Part shown: piece after piece, positions 8,107 through 15,960 of the stretch
Numbering within the stretch: position 1 is the first letter of the stretch
How the letters are laid out: the number at the start of each line of letters is the position of its first letter
Assembly: GCF_019968605.1 (NCBI RefSeq)
Contig: NZ_CP082966.1
Coordinates: 2,033,001-2,097,000 of the forward strand
Length of the DNA: 64,000 nucleotides
Origin: Polaribacter litorisediminis
GTDB taxonomy: Bacteria; Bacteroidota; Bacteroidia; Flavobacteriales; Flavobacteriaceae
Direction: 5' to 3'
Translations under genes and position numbers: made by a program
The notes under the pieces: model-generated
The model's input: the letters and a program-made list of their open reading frames with translations, nothing else
The model's database searches: none
Told to the model about the DNA's origin: nothing

Positions 8107-8871
8107 ATGCTCAAAAAGAAACGCATTTTACTAAAAATTGGTTCGAATACGCTCACCAAAGAAACCAATAATATTTCACGAGGAAAAATTGAAGATATTG
8201 CCAATCAGATTGCAAAACTCAAAGATACTTGTGAGTTTATTATTGTAAGTTCTGGCGCTATTGCAGTTGCAAAACAGTTTGTAAAATTAGAAAGTAAGCA
8301 ATCAGACATTTTTGTAAAACAAGCATTGGCTTCTATTGGTCAACCGCATTTAATCAGGATTTATCAAGAAATTTTTAGAGAATATGGTTTGTTAACTTCT
8401 CAATGCCTCCTATCCTATTCAGATTTTGAGAAACAGCAGAGCAAAACCAATATTGTCAATACCATTAATGTTTTGGTTCAGAATAACTACATTCCAATTA
8501 TCAACGAAAATGATACGGTAGCCACAGATGAAATTCAATTTGGAGATAATGATAAGTTAGCCGCTTTAACCGCAGTTTTATTAAATGTTGATTTGTTAAT
8601 TATTGCGACCAATACCTTTGGGATTTATACAAAAGAATCCATCAAAAATAATGCTCCAAAAACGATGGAAGAAATTACCAATTTTGATGATTTATACAAC
8701 GAGGTTGTCAATTCGAAATCTTCACACGGAAGTGGTGGAATGCAATCGAAAATTGAAGCAGCATCCTTAACTAAAAAAGCCAACATAGAAACTTGGATTG
8801 TCAATGGTTTGGAAGATCATTTCATTACAAATGCTTTTGAAAATAAAGTTGCGTTCACAAAAATAAAATAA
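8107..8871 (+). CDS. proB: glutamate 5-kinase, short form without PUA domain
   Basis: A 254-residue amino-acid kinase that phosphorylates glutamate at the gamma-carboxylate for proline synthesis. The N-terminal KIGSNTLT and the VSSGAIAVAK segment form the nucleotide site, and NENDTVATDEIQFGDNDKLAA is the signature. The C-terminal motif HGSGGMQSKIEAA is present. The ~110-residue PUA domain of enterobacterial ProB is absent, as is common in this phylum. The usual partner proA (glutamate-5-semialdehyde dehydrogenase) is not next to it; only 42 bases with a palindrome separate proB from argF'. Confidence 0.9.
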   Translation: MLKKKRILLKIGSNTLTKETNNISRGKIEDIANQIAKLKDTCEFIIVSSGAIAVAKQFVKLESKQSDIFVKQALASIGQPHLIRIYQEIFREYGLLTSQCLLSYSDFEKQQSKTNIVNTINVLVQNNYIPIINENDTVATDEIQFGDNDKLAALTAVLLNVDLLIIATNTFGIYTKESIKNNAPKTMEEITNFDDLYNEVVNSKSSHGSGGMQSKIEAASLTKKANIETWIVNGLEDHFITNAFENKVAFTKIK

Positions 8872-8880
8872 TTGAATAGC

Positions 8881-8898
8881 AAGGGGTTTAAACCCCTT
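8881..8898. repeat. perfect 18-bp palindrome AAGGGGTTTAAACCCCTT
   Basis: The 18 bases are a perfect palindrome between the proB stop and the argF' start. The longest argF' frame reads through it, so it could be mistaken for an N-terminal extension. It looks like a short dispersed repeat rather than a terminator, because no T-run follows and the operon continues. Confidence 0.75.
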
Positions 8899-8913
8899 GT
8901 CAAAAAAATAAAA

Positions 8914-9852
8914 ATGAAAAATTACACGGCTATAAACGACATCGATAATATTAATTCTTGGATTCAAGAAGCGAAAGAAATAAAAGCAAATCCTTTAAAA
9001 AATATCGAATTAGGAAAAAACAAAACCATAGGCTTATTATTTTTTAATTCAAGTTTACGAACACGTTTAAGCACACAAAAAGCGGCCTTAAATTTAGGGA
9101 TGAACCCTATTGTGATGAATGTTTCTGGGGATGCTTGGGGAATTGAATTTGGCAACGGGACTATTATGAATGGTAACACAGCAGAACACATTAAAGAAGC
9201 TGCTGCCGTAGTTTCTCAATATTGCGATGTGATTGCAGTGAGAGCATTTCCAACATTAACCGACAAAGAAAAAGACGAATCTGAACACGTTTTAACATCG
9301 TTTGTAAAATTTGCTTCTGTGCCCATTATCAGCATGGAAAGTGCTACAGGCCATCCGCTACAAGGTTTAACAGATGCACTTACAATTTCTGAAAATACTA
9401 AAAAAAAGAGACCGAAAGTAGTTTTAAGTTGGGCGCCGCATATTAAAGCGCTACCCCACGCAGTCGCTAATAGTTTTACACAAGCCATGCAAAAAATGGA
9501 CGTAGAATTCGTCATTGCAAATCCTGAAGGATATAATTTAAATCCAGAAATTACAAAAGACACACTCATTATTCACAATCAAGAAGAAGCGTTTAAAAAT
9601 GCTGATTTTGTGTATACAAAAAATTGGAGTTCTTATGATGATTATGGAAAAGTATTAAACACAGACCCCAATTGGATGATTACAAAAGACAAAATTGGCG
9701 AAGCTAAATTTATGCATTGTTTACCGGTAAGAAGAAATGTTGTGGTAGAAGATGCGGTATTAGATTCTGGCAGTTCTTTAGTAATTGAACAAGCAAATAA
9801 TAGAACTTTTGCCGCGCAATTGGTTTTGAAAAAAATATTGGAAGATTTATAG
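8914..9852 (+). CDS. argF': N-acylornithine carbamoyltransferase (Bacteroidota ArgF')
   Basis: The start is placed at ATG 8914 (312 residues, MKNYTAINDID). A frame from TTG 8872 would only add residues encoded by the palindrome. Carbamoyl-phosphate motif FFNSSLRTRLS (about residues 35-45), HPLQ near residue 149 and HCLPVRRNV near the C-terminus identify a transcarbamylase of the N-acetyl/N-succinylornithine class that acts before deacylation. The specificity loop reads MNGNTAEHIKEA. I recall that a Pro or Glu just before this EH separates succinyl from acetyl enzymes; here it is Ala, so the acyl group is open. The presence of argE fits an acyl-citrulline route. Confidence 0.9.
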   Translation: MKNYTAINDIDNINSWIQEAKEIKANPLKNIELGKNKTIGLLFFNSSLRTRLSTQKAALNLGMNPIVMNVSGDAWGIEFGNGTIMNGNTAEHIKEAAAVVSQYCDVIAVRAFPTLTDKEKDESEHVLTSFVKFASVPIISMESATGHPLQGLTDALTISENTKKKRPKVVLSWAPHIKALPHAVANSFTQAMQKMDVEFVIANPEGYNLNPEITKDTLIIHNQEEAFKNADFVYTKNWSSYDDYGKVLNTDPNWMITKDKIGEAKFMHCLPVRRNVVVEDAVLDSGSSLVIEQANNRTFAAQLVLKKILEDL

Positions 9853-9888
9853 AAAGTAATTAAATAATACGAATATCATTTCGAGTAA

Positions 9889-9970
9889 AACGAAGTGGAA
9901 TCGAGAAATCTTACTAAATAAATTAGAATTTGCATGAAAGATTTCTCCACAAGTTCGAATTACAGGATAA
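9889..9970. repeat. inverted-repeat element in the argF'-argB gap
   Basis: GAGAAATCTT (9903-9912) and AAGATTTCTC (9938-9947) are perfect inverted arms within a longer imperfect pair, with TTTCGAGT near 9890 and AAGTTCGAAT at 9951-9960. The sequence has the look of the dispersed cgaagtggaatcgagaaatc repeats seen in flavobacterial genomes (recalled, not searched). No coding potential. Confidence 0.65.
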
Positions 9971-10000
9971 ATAAAACACGAAAATAACACAAGAGTATTT

Positions 10001-10016
10001 TTCCCCTTTCGGGGAA
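10001..10016. repeat. hairpin repeat TTCCCCTTTCGGGGAA
   Basis: A perfect 6-bp stem with a TTTC loop, 14 bases before argB, followed by AAAGGGCC. A near copy occurs at 34258-34280 inside the first codons of the ArsC-like gene, so this is a repeat family and not an argB-specific signal. Confidence 0.65.
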
Positions 10017-10030
10017 TTTAAAAGGGCCTT

Positions 10031-10807
10031 ATGCAAAAACTATCAATCATAAAAATTGGAGGAAATATCATAGAAGATGAAACTTCTTTAAATGCTTTTT
10101 TGAAATTATTTGCGAATCTCGAAGGAAAGAAAATTCTGATACATGGCGGTGGGAAACGTGCTACGCATATAGCTTCAAAATTAGGCGTTAAATCTAAAAT
10201 GATAAACGGTAGACGTATTACTGATGCTGCAACTTTAGAGGTAATTACAATGGTTTATGCCGGTTTGGTCAACAAAAATATAGTCGCCAAATTACAATCT
10301 TTAGATGTTGATGCCCTTGGTTTAACGGGTGCAGACGTCAACAGTATAAAATCTGATAAAAGACCCGTAAAAGAGATTGATTTTGGTTTTGTAGGTGATG
10401 TAAAAAAAGTGGCTCATAATTCGATTGACAAATTGATAAAAGCTGATTTTACGCCTGTTTTTTGCGCCCTTACCCATGACGGAAATGGGCAATTACTAAA
10501 TACAAATGCCGATACTATTGCAAGTGCAATTGCCGTTGGAATGAGCAAAATTTATGAAACATCCATCTATTATTGTTTTGAATTAAATGGAGTTTTACAA
10601 GATTTTAAAAACAAAGAATCTGTCATCAAAAATATCAATTCAGAAACGTACCAAGCATTATTAAAAGACGGTATTATTACTGATGGAATGATACCTAAAT
10701 TAGACAATTGCTTTGATGCATTAAATAATGGTGTTCAAAAAGTACTGATTGGAAATTTATCCATGTTCACCAACGAAAACGAGTTTTTTACAACAATTAC
10801 ATTATAA
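10031..10807 (+). CDS. argB: N-acetylglutamate kinase
   Basis: A 258-residue amino-acid kinase phosphorylating N-acylglutamate. The lysine KIGGNIIED (residues 8-16), the glycine-rich HGGGKRATHIA at about 39-49 and INSETYQALLKDGIITDGMIPKLDN near the C-terminus are family signatures; ITDGMIPKL is the feature that separates ArgB from ProB. Two almost identical 14-base units (CAATTACATTATAA) follow each other at its end, the first supplying its stop codon, and the argE start comes right after. Confidence 0.93.
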   Translation: MQKLSIIKIGGNIIEDETSLNAFLKLFANLEGKKILIHGGGKRATHIASKLGVKSKMINGRRITDAATLEVITMVYAGLVNKNIVAKLQSLDVDALGLTGADVNSIKSDKRPVKEIDFGFVGDVKKVAHNSIDKLIKADFTPVFCALTHDGNGQLLNTNADTIASAIAVGMSKIYETSIYYCFELNGVLQDFKNKESVIKNINSETYQALLKDGIITDGMIPKLDNCFDALNNGVQKVLIGNLSMFTNENEFFTTITL

Positions 10808-10821
10808 CAATTACATTATAA
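10793..10821. repeat. tandem duplication of a 14-base unit at the argB stop
   Basis: CAATTACATTATAA occurs twice in direct succession. The first unit ends with the argB stop codon TAA (10805-10807) and the second fills the space to the argE start at 10824. A recent slippage duplication is the simplest reading. It also opens a spurious N-terminal extension for argE. Confidence 0.7.
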
Positions 10822-10823
10822 CG

Positions 10824-11891
10824 ATGACAATTGAAATATTAACACAAAAAGCAATTGCATTGCTAAAAAGTTTGATTGAAACACAATCATTTTCAACAGA
10901 AGAAGAAAATACTGCTACCTTAATTGAAGGCTGGTTTGTAGAAAATAAAATTCCGTTTAAAAGAACAAAAAATAATATTTGGGCAACAAACAAATATTTT
11001 GATAAAAACAAACCCACGTTATTATTAAATTCTCATCACGATACTGTGAAACCAAACTCAGCATACACAAATGATCCTTTTAAGGCAATCGTTAAAGACG
11101 GAAAATTATACGGTTTGGGTTCTAACGACGCTGGCGGTTGTTTGGTTTCATTAATCGCAACTTTTACGAATTTTTACGCACAAGAAAACTTAAAATACAA
11201 CTTGGTCATTGTTGCTTCTGCCGAAGAAGAAAATAGCGGTAAAAATGGATTGAATAGCACGTTACCGATTATTCCACCTATTGATGTTGCCATTGTAGGC
11301 GAACCAACTTTAATGAATTTTGCCGTTGCAGAAAAAGGATTAGTCGTTTTTGATGCTGTAGTTGAAGGAATTCCAAGTCACGCAGCGCATCCAAATGATA
11401 ACAATTCCATTTATAATACTATTGAAGTTTTACAGTGGTTTAAAGATTTTAAGTTTGCAAAAACTTCTGAAGCTTTAGGTGATGTAAAAATGACGGTTAC
11501 TCAAATCAATGCAGGTTCTCAGCACAATGTGGTTCCAGGGCACGTAGATTTGGTGATTGATGTTCGTGTAAATGATGCCTATTCAAATCAAGAAATTGCA
11601 ACTATTTTGCAAGAAAAATCACCTTGCACCAAAATTACACCTAGAAGTTTACGATTGAATTCTTCATCGATATCCGTAGAACATGATTTGGTCAAAGCAG
11701 GAATTGCAATGGGAAGAGAAACCTATGGTTCTCCAACCTTATCAGATCAAGCGGCTTTGAGCTGTCAATCTCTAAAATTAGGCCCTGGAGATAGCACTCG
11801 TTCTCATTCTGCCAATGAATTTATTTATCTTGCGGAAATTGAAGAGGGAATTCAGATTTATGTTGAATTGTTGAATCGTGTAATTATTTAA
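10824..11891 (+). CDS. argE: M20 family N-acyl-ornithine/citrulline deacylase
   Basis: Start placed at ATG 10824 (355 residues, MTIEILTQKAIALL). The frame can be extended to 10749 only by overlapping argB. This is a zinc-dependent M20 metallohydrolase: LLLNSHHDTVKP carries the first zinc histidine and the following aspartate, GSNDAGGCL the bridging aspartate, ASAEEENSG the catalytic glutamate pair, and GEPT the next ligand region. VVPGHVDLVIDVR is in the lid domain. In this operon it should remove the acyl group from citrulline or ornithine, providing the substrate for ArgG. Confidence 0.9.
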   Translation: MTIEILTQKAIALLKSLIETQSFSTEEENTATLIEGWFVENKIPFKRTKNNIWATNKYFDKNKPTLLLNSHHDTVKPNSAYTNDPFKAIVKDGKLYGLGSNDAGGCLVSLIATFTNFYAQENLKYNLVIVASAEEENSGKNGLNSTLPIIPPIDVAIVGEPTLMNFAVAEKGLVVFDAVVEGIPSHAAHPNDNNSIYNTIEVLQWFKDFKFAKTSEALGDVKMTVTQINAGSQHNVVPGHVDLVIDVRVNDAYSNQEIATILQEKSPCTKITPRSLRLNSSSISVEHDLVKAGIAMGRETYGSPTLSDQAALSCQSLKLGPGDSTRSHSANEFIYLAEIEEGIQIYVELLNRVII

Positions 11892-11905
11892 TTCACAATG
11901 TCTCC

Positions 11906-11967
11906 TCGAGCGCAGTCGAGAGGTTATTTATATTAGCTAATTTAATTTAGGTCTCGACTGCGCTCGA
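11906..11967. repeat. 16-bp perfect inverted repeat between argE and argH
   Basis: TCGAGCGCAGTCGAGA (11906-11921) and TCTCGACTGCGCTCGA (11952-11967) are exact complements separated by a 30-base AT-rich loop. It is far more GC-rich than the surroundings. The form resembles dispersed ctcgactgcgctcg repeats recalled from marine Flavobacteriaceae. It could also act as a processing or partial termination site ahead of argH, but no T-run follows. Confidence 0.8.
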
Positions 11968-11993
11968 CCAGACAAACCAAAAACCAAATAAAT

Positions 11994-13271
11994 ATGAAGT
12001 TGTGGGATAAAGGATTTTCAATAGACAAACAAATAGAAAATTTCACGGTGGGTAATGATAGAGAAATTGACATACATATTGCTAAATATGATGTTCAAGC
12101 TTCTTTAGCGCATGCCATCATGCTAGAATCAATAGGCATTATTACTACGGATGAATTAAAAGATTTAAAAAAAGGTTTAAACGAGTTAGCCAAAGATATT
12201 GAAAACGGAACCTTTGTTATTGAGGAATCTTTTGAAGATGTGCATTCTAAAATTGAGTGGGAATTGACCAATAAACTAGGCGAAGTTGGTAAGAAAATAC
12301 ATACAGCTCGCTCTAGAAATGATCAAGTTTTAGTAGCCTTACAGTTATACTACAAAGAGAATTTATCAATTATTAATGATAAAACAAAAACACTTTTTGA
12401 TACGCTTTTAGGTTTAGCGGATATATATAAAGAAAACCTTTTACCGGGTTACACCCATTTGCAAGTGGCAATGCCATCCTCGTTTGGATTGTGGTTTTCT
12501 GCCTATGCAGAATTACTAATTGACGATGTGTACATGCTAAATGCAGTCGCTAAAGTTGTTGACCAAAACCCTTTAGGTTCTGCCGCTGGATATGGAAGCT
12601 CCTTCCCTATTGACAGAGAATTAACGACCAGAGAATTAGACTTTGCTACTTTAAAATACAATGTGGTTGCTGCACAATTAAGTAGAGGAAAAAGCGAACG
12701 TTCTATAGCTTCTGCTTTAGGAGGATTATGCAATACCATGGCCCGTTTTGCCATGGATGTTTGTTTGTATATGAGTCAGAATTTTAATTTTATTTCTTTT
12801 CCTGATGAATTAACTACTGGAAGTAGCATTATGCCACACAAGAAAAATCCTGATGTTTTTGAATTAATCCGTGGAAAATGTAATAAAATTCAGGCTTTGC
12901 ATACAGAAATGGTCATGATCACCAACAACTTACCAACAGGTTATCACCGAGATTTTCAATTATTGAAAGAAAATATCATTAATGCTTTTGAAGATGTAAA
13001 AGATATTTTAGACATTTTTAATTACTCAATTCAACAAGTAATTGTAAAAGATATTGATTTGAATGATGAAAAATATCAATACTTATTTACCGTAGATAGT
13101 ATCAATAATTTAGTGGTTGAAGGCATGCCTTTTAGAGAAGCCTATCAAAAAATTGGAGGCCAAGTGCAAGCTGGAACCTACAAACCAGATTTAGGAAAAC
13201 AACATTCGCATGTTGGAAGTATTCATAATTTGAGCTTGGATAAAATTGCTGAGAAATATCCTAAACATTAA
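11994..13271 (+). CDS. argH: argininosuccinate lyase
   Basis: A 425-residue member of the fumarase/aspartase superfamily that splits argininosuccinate to arginine and fumarate. HTARSRNDQV (about residues 104-113) is the substrate-binding signature, and GSSIMPHKKNPDVFELIRGK near 279 is the superfamily signature with the catalytic serine loop. It is somewhat shorter at the C-terminus than the ~457-residue enterobacterial enzyme. It is the last gene of the arginine operon, with a strong hairpin 29 bases after the stop. Confidence 0.95.
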   Translation: MKLWDKGFSIDKQIENFTVGNDREIDIHIAKYDVQASLAHAIMLESIGIITTDELKDLKKGLNELAKDIENGTFVIEESFEDVHSKIEWELTNKLGEVGKKIHTARSRNDQVLVALQLYYKENLSIINDKTKTLFDTLLGLADIYKENLLPGYTHLQVAMPSSFGLWFSAYAELLIDDVYMLNAVAKVVDQNPLGSAAGYGSSFPIDRELTTRELDFATLKYNVVAAQLSRGKSERSIASALGGLCNTMARFAMDVCLYMSQNFNFISFPDELTTGSSIMPHKKNPDVFELIRGKCNKIQALHTEMVMITNNLPTGYHRDFQLLKENIINAFEDVKDILDIFNYSIQQVIVKDIDLNDEKYQYLFTVDSINNLVVEGMPFREAYQKIGGQVQAGTYKPDLGKQHSHVGSIHNLSLDKIAEKYPKH

Positions 13272-13299
13272 ATTGTAATTACACTCCATACAATTTTCA

Positions 13300-13330
13300 A
13301 AAGCCCAAATTCATTATGAATTTGGGCTTT
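13300..13330. terminator. bidirectional intrinsic terminator after argH
   Basis: AAAGCCCAAATTCA and its exact complement form a 14-bp stem around a TTA loop, with an A-run on one side and T-run on the other. It lies between the convergent argH (plus) and the gene at 13361-13957 (minus), so it can stop transcription from both. Confidence 0.9.
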
Positions 13331-13360
13331 AAAATTTATTGAGTATTTTACTTTTATAAA

Positions 13361-13957
13361 TTAAAAATAAAAATTTACACCAATATCAGCACTAAAAACA
13401 TCAATTAAATTAACTTCTTTTGTTACTATTGCATACCATAAATACGTTTCTACAGTTCCGAATTCTAAATAAAAATCTACCCCTTTAAAAATTTTTGGTT
13501 TCTTAAAATCTTTATGAATTAATCCTCCAGCAAAAAAAGTAAAGTGGACAGCAGTAGGAACATAATATCCCTCAGGGTATTTACTTGGAAGCGTTGTAAA
13601 TGAATTCGTTCCTATATCTAAAGTTGTTGCAAAACCTACAATTGGAGTTATTGTTAAGTTCTTACCAATTTTTTTTCTAAAAATAGGAAACGTATTTTTA
13701 CTAGTTATAAGATGTATATTATCTGCTTTAGATGCAGATTTTGGCACAAAACCATATAATAACTCTGAATATAAAATTTTATCGAATAACTGGTAACCAG
13801 CACCAATAGAAACAAGACCTATATTTCCTGCAAATTGTGCTTTCACATAATCTGGTGTATACCACGATTTTTCTTTAACTGAAATCGAATCTTGAGCATA
13901 AAAATTGTTAAAAAAAAATACTATTATTGATCCTATAAATATGTCTCTAATTTTCAT
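13361..13957 (-). CDS. secreted or outer-membrane protein of unknown function
   Basis: A 198-residue protein with an N-terminal signal peptide (MKIRDIFIGSIIVFFF, cleavage probably after NNFYAQ). The rest is rich in alternating hydrophobic and aromatic residues, with stretches such as SELLYGFVP and FTFFAGGLIHKDF, and ends in an aromatic residue (DIGVNFYF), as small outer-membrane barrels do. I do not recognise a named family. It follows the phosphoesterase gene by 5 bases and is probably co-transcribed with it. Confidence 0.65.
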   Translation of the reverse strand: MKIRDIFIGSIIVFFFNNFYAQDSISVKEKSWYTPDYVKAQFAGNIGLVSIGAGYQLFDKILYSELLYGFVPKSASKADNIHLITSKNTFPIFRKKIGKNLTITPIVGFATTLDIGTNSFTTLPSKYPEGYYVPTAVHFTFFAGGLIHKDFKKPKIFKGVDFYLEFGTVETYLWYAIVTKEVNLIDVFSADIGVNFYF

Positions 13958-13962
13958 TTAAT

Positions 13963-14748
13963 TTATAATTCTATCAATTCAACGCTAAAACCCTTGTCCT
14001 TCACGGACACTATAGTATACGCTTTCTCTTTAACAGCAGGTGCCGTTAAATAACTGACTTCACCTTCTTCAAAATTGTAAGTGTGCGTATGGCCGTGTAT
14101 AGATAATGGAACCTTATTTTCTGCCATTAATGATTTATACTTTTGTTCTAATTCATCATCAAATTGATCTCCATAAGGAGGAATATGAGCAATAACAAAT
14201 ACTTGATTAAAATTTGTATTTCCTTTTAATTCTGAAGTTAACCAGTCAAAATCTAACTCCTTCTCACTTTCCCAAACTATATCATCAAAAAGCACAAATT
14301 TGTTATTATTAAATTCGAAAGAATAGTTATAATCGCCAAACATTTTTTTATAAATGATTCCTCCATTTATATTATAATCATGATTCCCAATAACTGTGAG
14401 GTAAGGCTTCTTAAGCTTCGACATTATATCATGAAAAATCTCATATTCCCTTAATAATGCTTGATCTGCAATATCACCTCCAAAGAGTATAAATTTAATA
14501 TCATCTCTTTTATTTATATCTCCAACCACAGCACTAAGTTGATCATAAAAAAAATGTACATCAGAAATAAAAGCAAATTTAAATTCTTTAGAATTTACTG
14601 GAATACGCTCCAATAATTTCAAATTTTTAACCGTCGTATTTTGTTGGTTGGTTTTTACGTTTGCTTCATAAACACTAAATTCAAAAAGGTGATCACAAGC
14701 TGCAAAAACAAACACGAGACTTAATAGTGCTATTCTTAAATACTTCAT
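13963..14748 (-). CDS. lipoprotein metallophosphoesterase
   Basis: A 261-residue calcineurin-like phosphoesterase. The N-terminus has a lipoprotein signal (hydrophobic core, then VFVFAAC with the lipidated cysteine at residue 18). Metal motifs appear in order: FISDVHFF, GGDIADQ, GNHDYN, AHIPPYGD and HGHTHTYN. These coordinate a dinuclear metal centre. It should act in the periplasm or at the surface on a phosphomonoester or diester; the substrate is unknown. Paired with the secreted protein downstream. Confidence 0.88.
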   Translation of the reverse strand: MKYLRIALLSLVFVFAACDHLFEFSVYEANVKTNQQNTTVKNLKLLERIPVNSKEFKFAFISDVHFFYDQLSAVVGDINKRDDIKFILFGGDIADQALLREYEIFHDIMSKLKKPYLTVIGNHDYNINGGIIYKKMFGDYNYSFEFNNNKFVLFDDIVWESEKELDFDWLTSELKGNTNFNQVFVIAHIPPYGDQFDDELEQKYKSLMAENKVPLSIHGHTHTYNFEEGEVSYLTAPAVKEKAYTIVSVKDKGFSVELIEL

Positions 14749-15315
14749 TTTTTTTATATTTATACTTTTTAAATTTTAAAGGTTCATCATTAATCTTTTT
14801 ATAATTAATATAGTTCAACAAGTTTACATTCGCTCTAATAGACGACAAGAACACAAAAGCTTACAATTAAGAAGTAGAAAAATAATTTATAGCTACTTTT
14901 TAAATATTTATTATGAATAACAAAAAGAGATTCTCAATTTTTAACCAAACTAAAGTTCGATTTATAAGCTATTTTTATATGAAAAATACAATAAAATTTA
15001 TTGGGTTAAAAAAGATACATTCTTTTTGTAAACTTCAATCTAAATAAAAGAGAAAAACAAGAAGGATAAAAAATTAATACAGTAGAAGAAATAGAAAAAA
15101 TAGAAAGAATTATCCGAAGTAAGAAAACCTCAAATTATTTTTGTTTGTCATTACTGAGACAGCAGGAATCTATACTTACTTCTTTATAGATTACTATTCA
15201 TCAATCTAATTGATTTTAAGCTTCATCGTATTACAAAATAGGAATATCAGAAATTACAATTAGATTCAAACCAATTTGTTTTTAATATTTTTTACATTGA
15301 TTAAAAATAAAAATT
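14749..15315. other. intergenic region with a degraded repeat remnant
   Basis: 567 bases, AT-rich, no supported gene. GTCATTACTGAGACAGCAGG at 15147-15166 resembles a decayed half of the gtcattcctgcgaaagcaggaat repeat type recalled from flavobacterial genomes. Short ORFs (for example MKNTIKFIG... near 14980) have no recognisable features. It separates the divergent phosphoesterase and VOC genes, so promoters for both should be here. Confidence 0.4.
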
Positions 15316-15738
15316 ATGATCACAAAAATTGAACACGTAAATATTACAGTTCCTGATATTGATGCAGCTGTAGCTTTTCTAAAAATTGTTGCTCCAGATT
15401 TTAAAATCAGAAATGATGAAAAACCAATAAATGAAAAACGTTGGATGCATATTGGTAATAAAGAATTCTATTTTGCTTTGCAAGAATCTCCTTTAGAAAC
15501 TGAACCCAAAAAACCAAATCAAACCTATATTAATTATGGTTTTAACCATATTGGTTTAGTGGTTGCTGATATAGAAAAAATTGAGAACGAACTTATTAAA
15601 GCTGGTTATAATAGAGGTATTGGAACTCCCAATGAGAAATTTAGAAAGAGAGCTTATTTTTATGATAATGCTGGTTTTGAATGGGAATTGGTAGAGTATT
15701 TTTCAGAAAATATTGATGATAAGTTTTTGTATGAGTAA
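15316..15738 (+). CDS. VOC (glyoxalase/bleomycin resistance) family protein
   Basis: A 140-residue single VOC-fold protein with two beta-alpha-beta units: MITKIEHVNITVPDIDAAVAFL at the start and FNHIGLVVADIEKIENELIKAG in the second half. Candidate metal ligands are H8, H76 near the middle (NHIGLVV) and a C-terminal glutamate in FEWELVEYF. VOC proteins include lyases, dioxygenases and resistance proteins, so the substrate is undecided. It stands alone, with nearby genes in the opposite orientation. Confidence 0.75.
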   Translation: MITKIEHVNITVPDIDAAVAFLKIVAPDFKIRNDEKPINEKRWMHIGNKEFYFALQESPLETEPKKPNQTYINYGFNHIGLVVADIEKIENELIKAGYNRGIGTPNEKFRKRAYFYDNAGFEWELVEYFSENIDDKFLYE

Positions 15739-15960
15739 GGTTTTTTTAATAAAAGTTTATTAAAAATTTATCTGTTATAAGTATTTCACTTATAGCAAAC
15801 TTTTTAAATAAAAAAGTTCGTTTAATGTTTAGATAAGAATATTAGCCAGTGATAATAGTAATTTTTTTCTGTTAACTTTAAATTTTGATTGGAGTATAAA
15901 ATTATATTTACTGCTTTTTAAATTATAATTTTATGCTTTACTAACTATTCTTTATTTTTT

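Noticed and set aside
8872..8913. N-terminal extension of argF'
   Set aside because: It is encoded by the palindrome AAGGGGTTTAAACCCCTT, and the family start is MKNYT.
10749..10823. N-terminal extension of argE
   Set aside because: It overlaps argB in another frame and comes partly from the 14-base tandem repeat.
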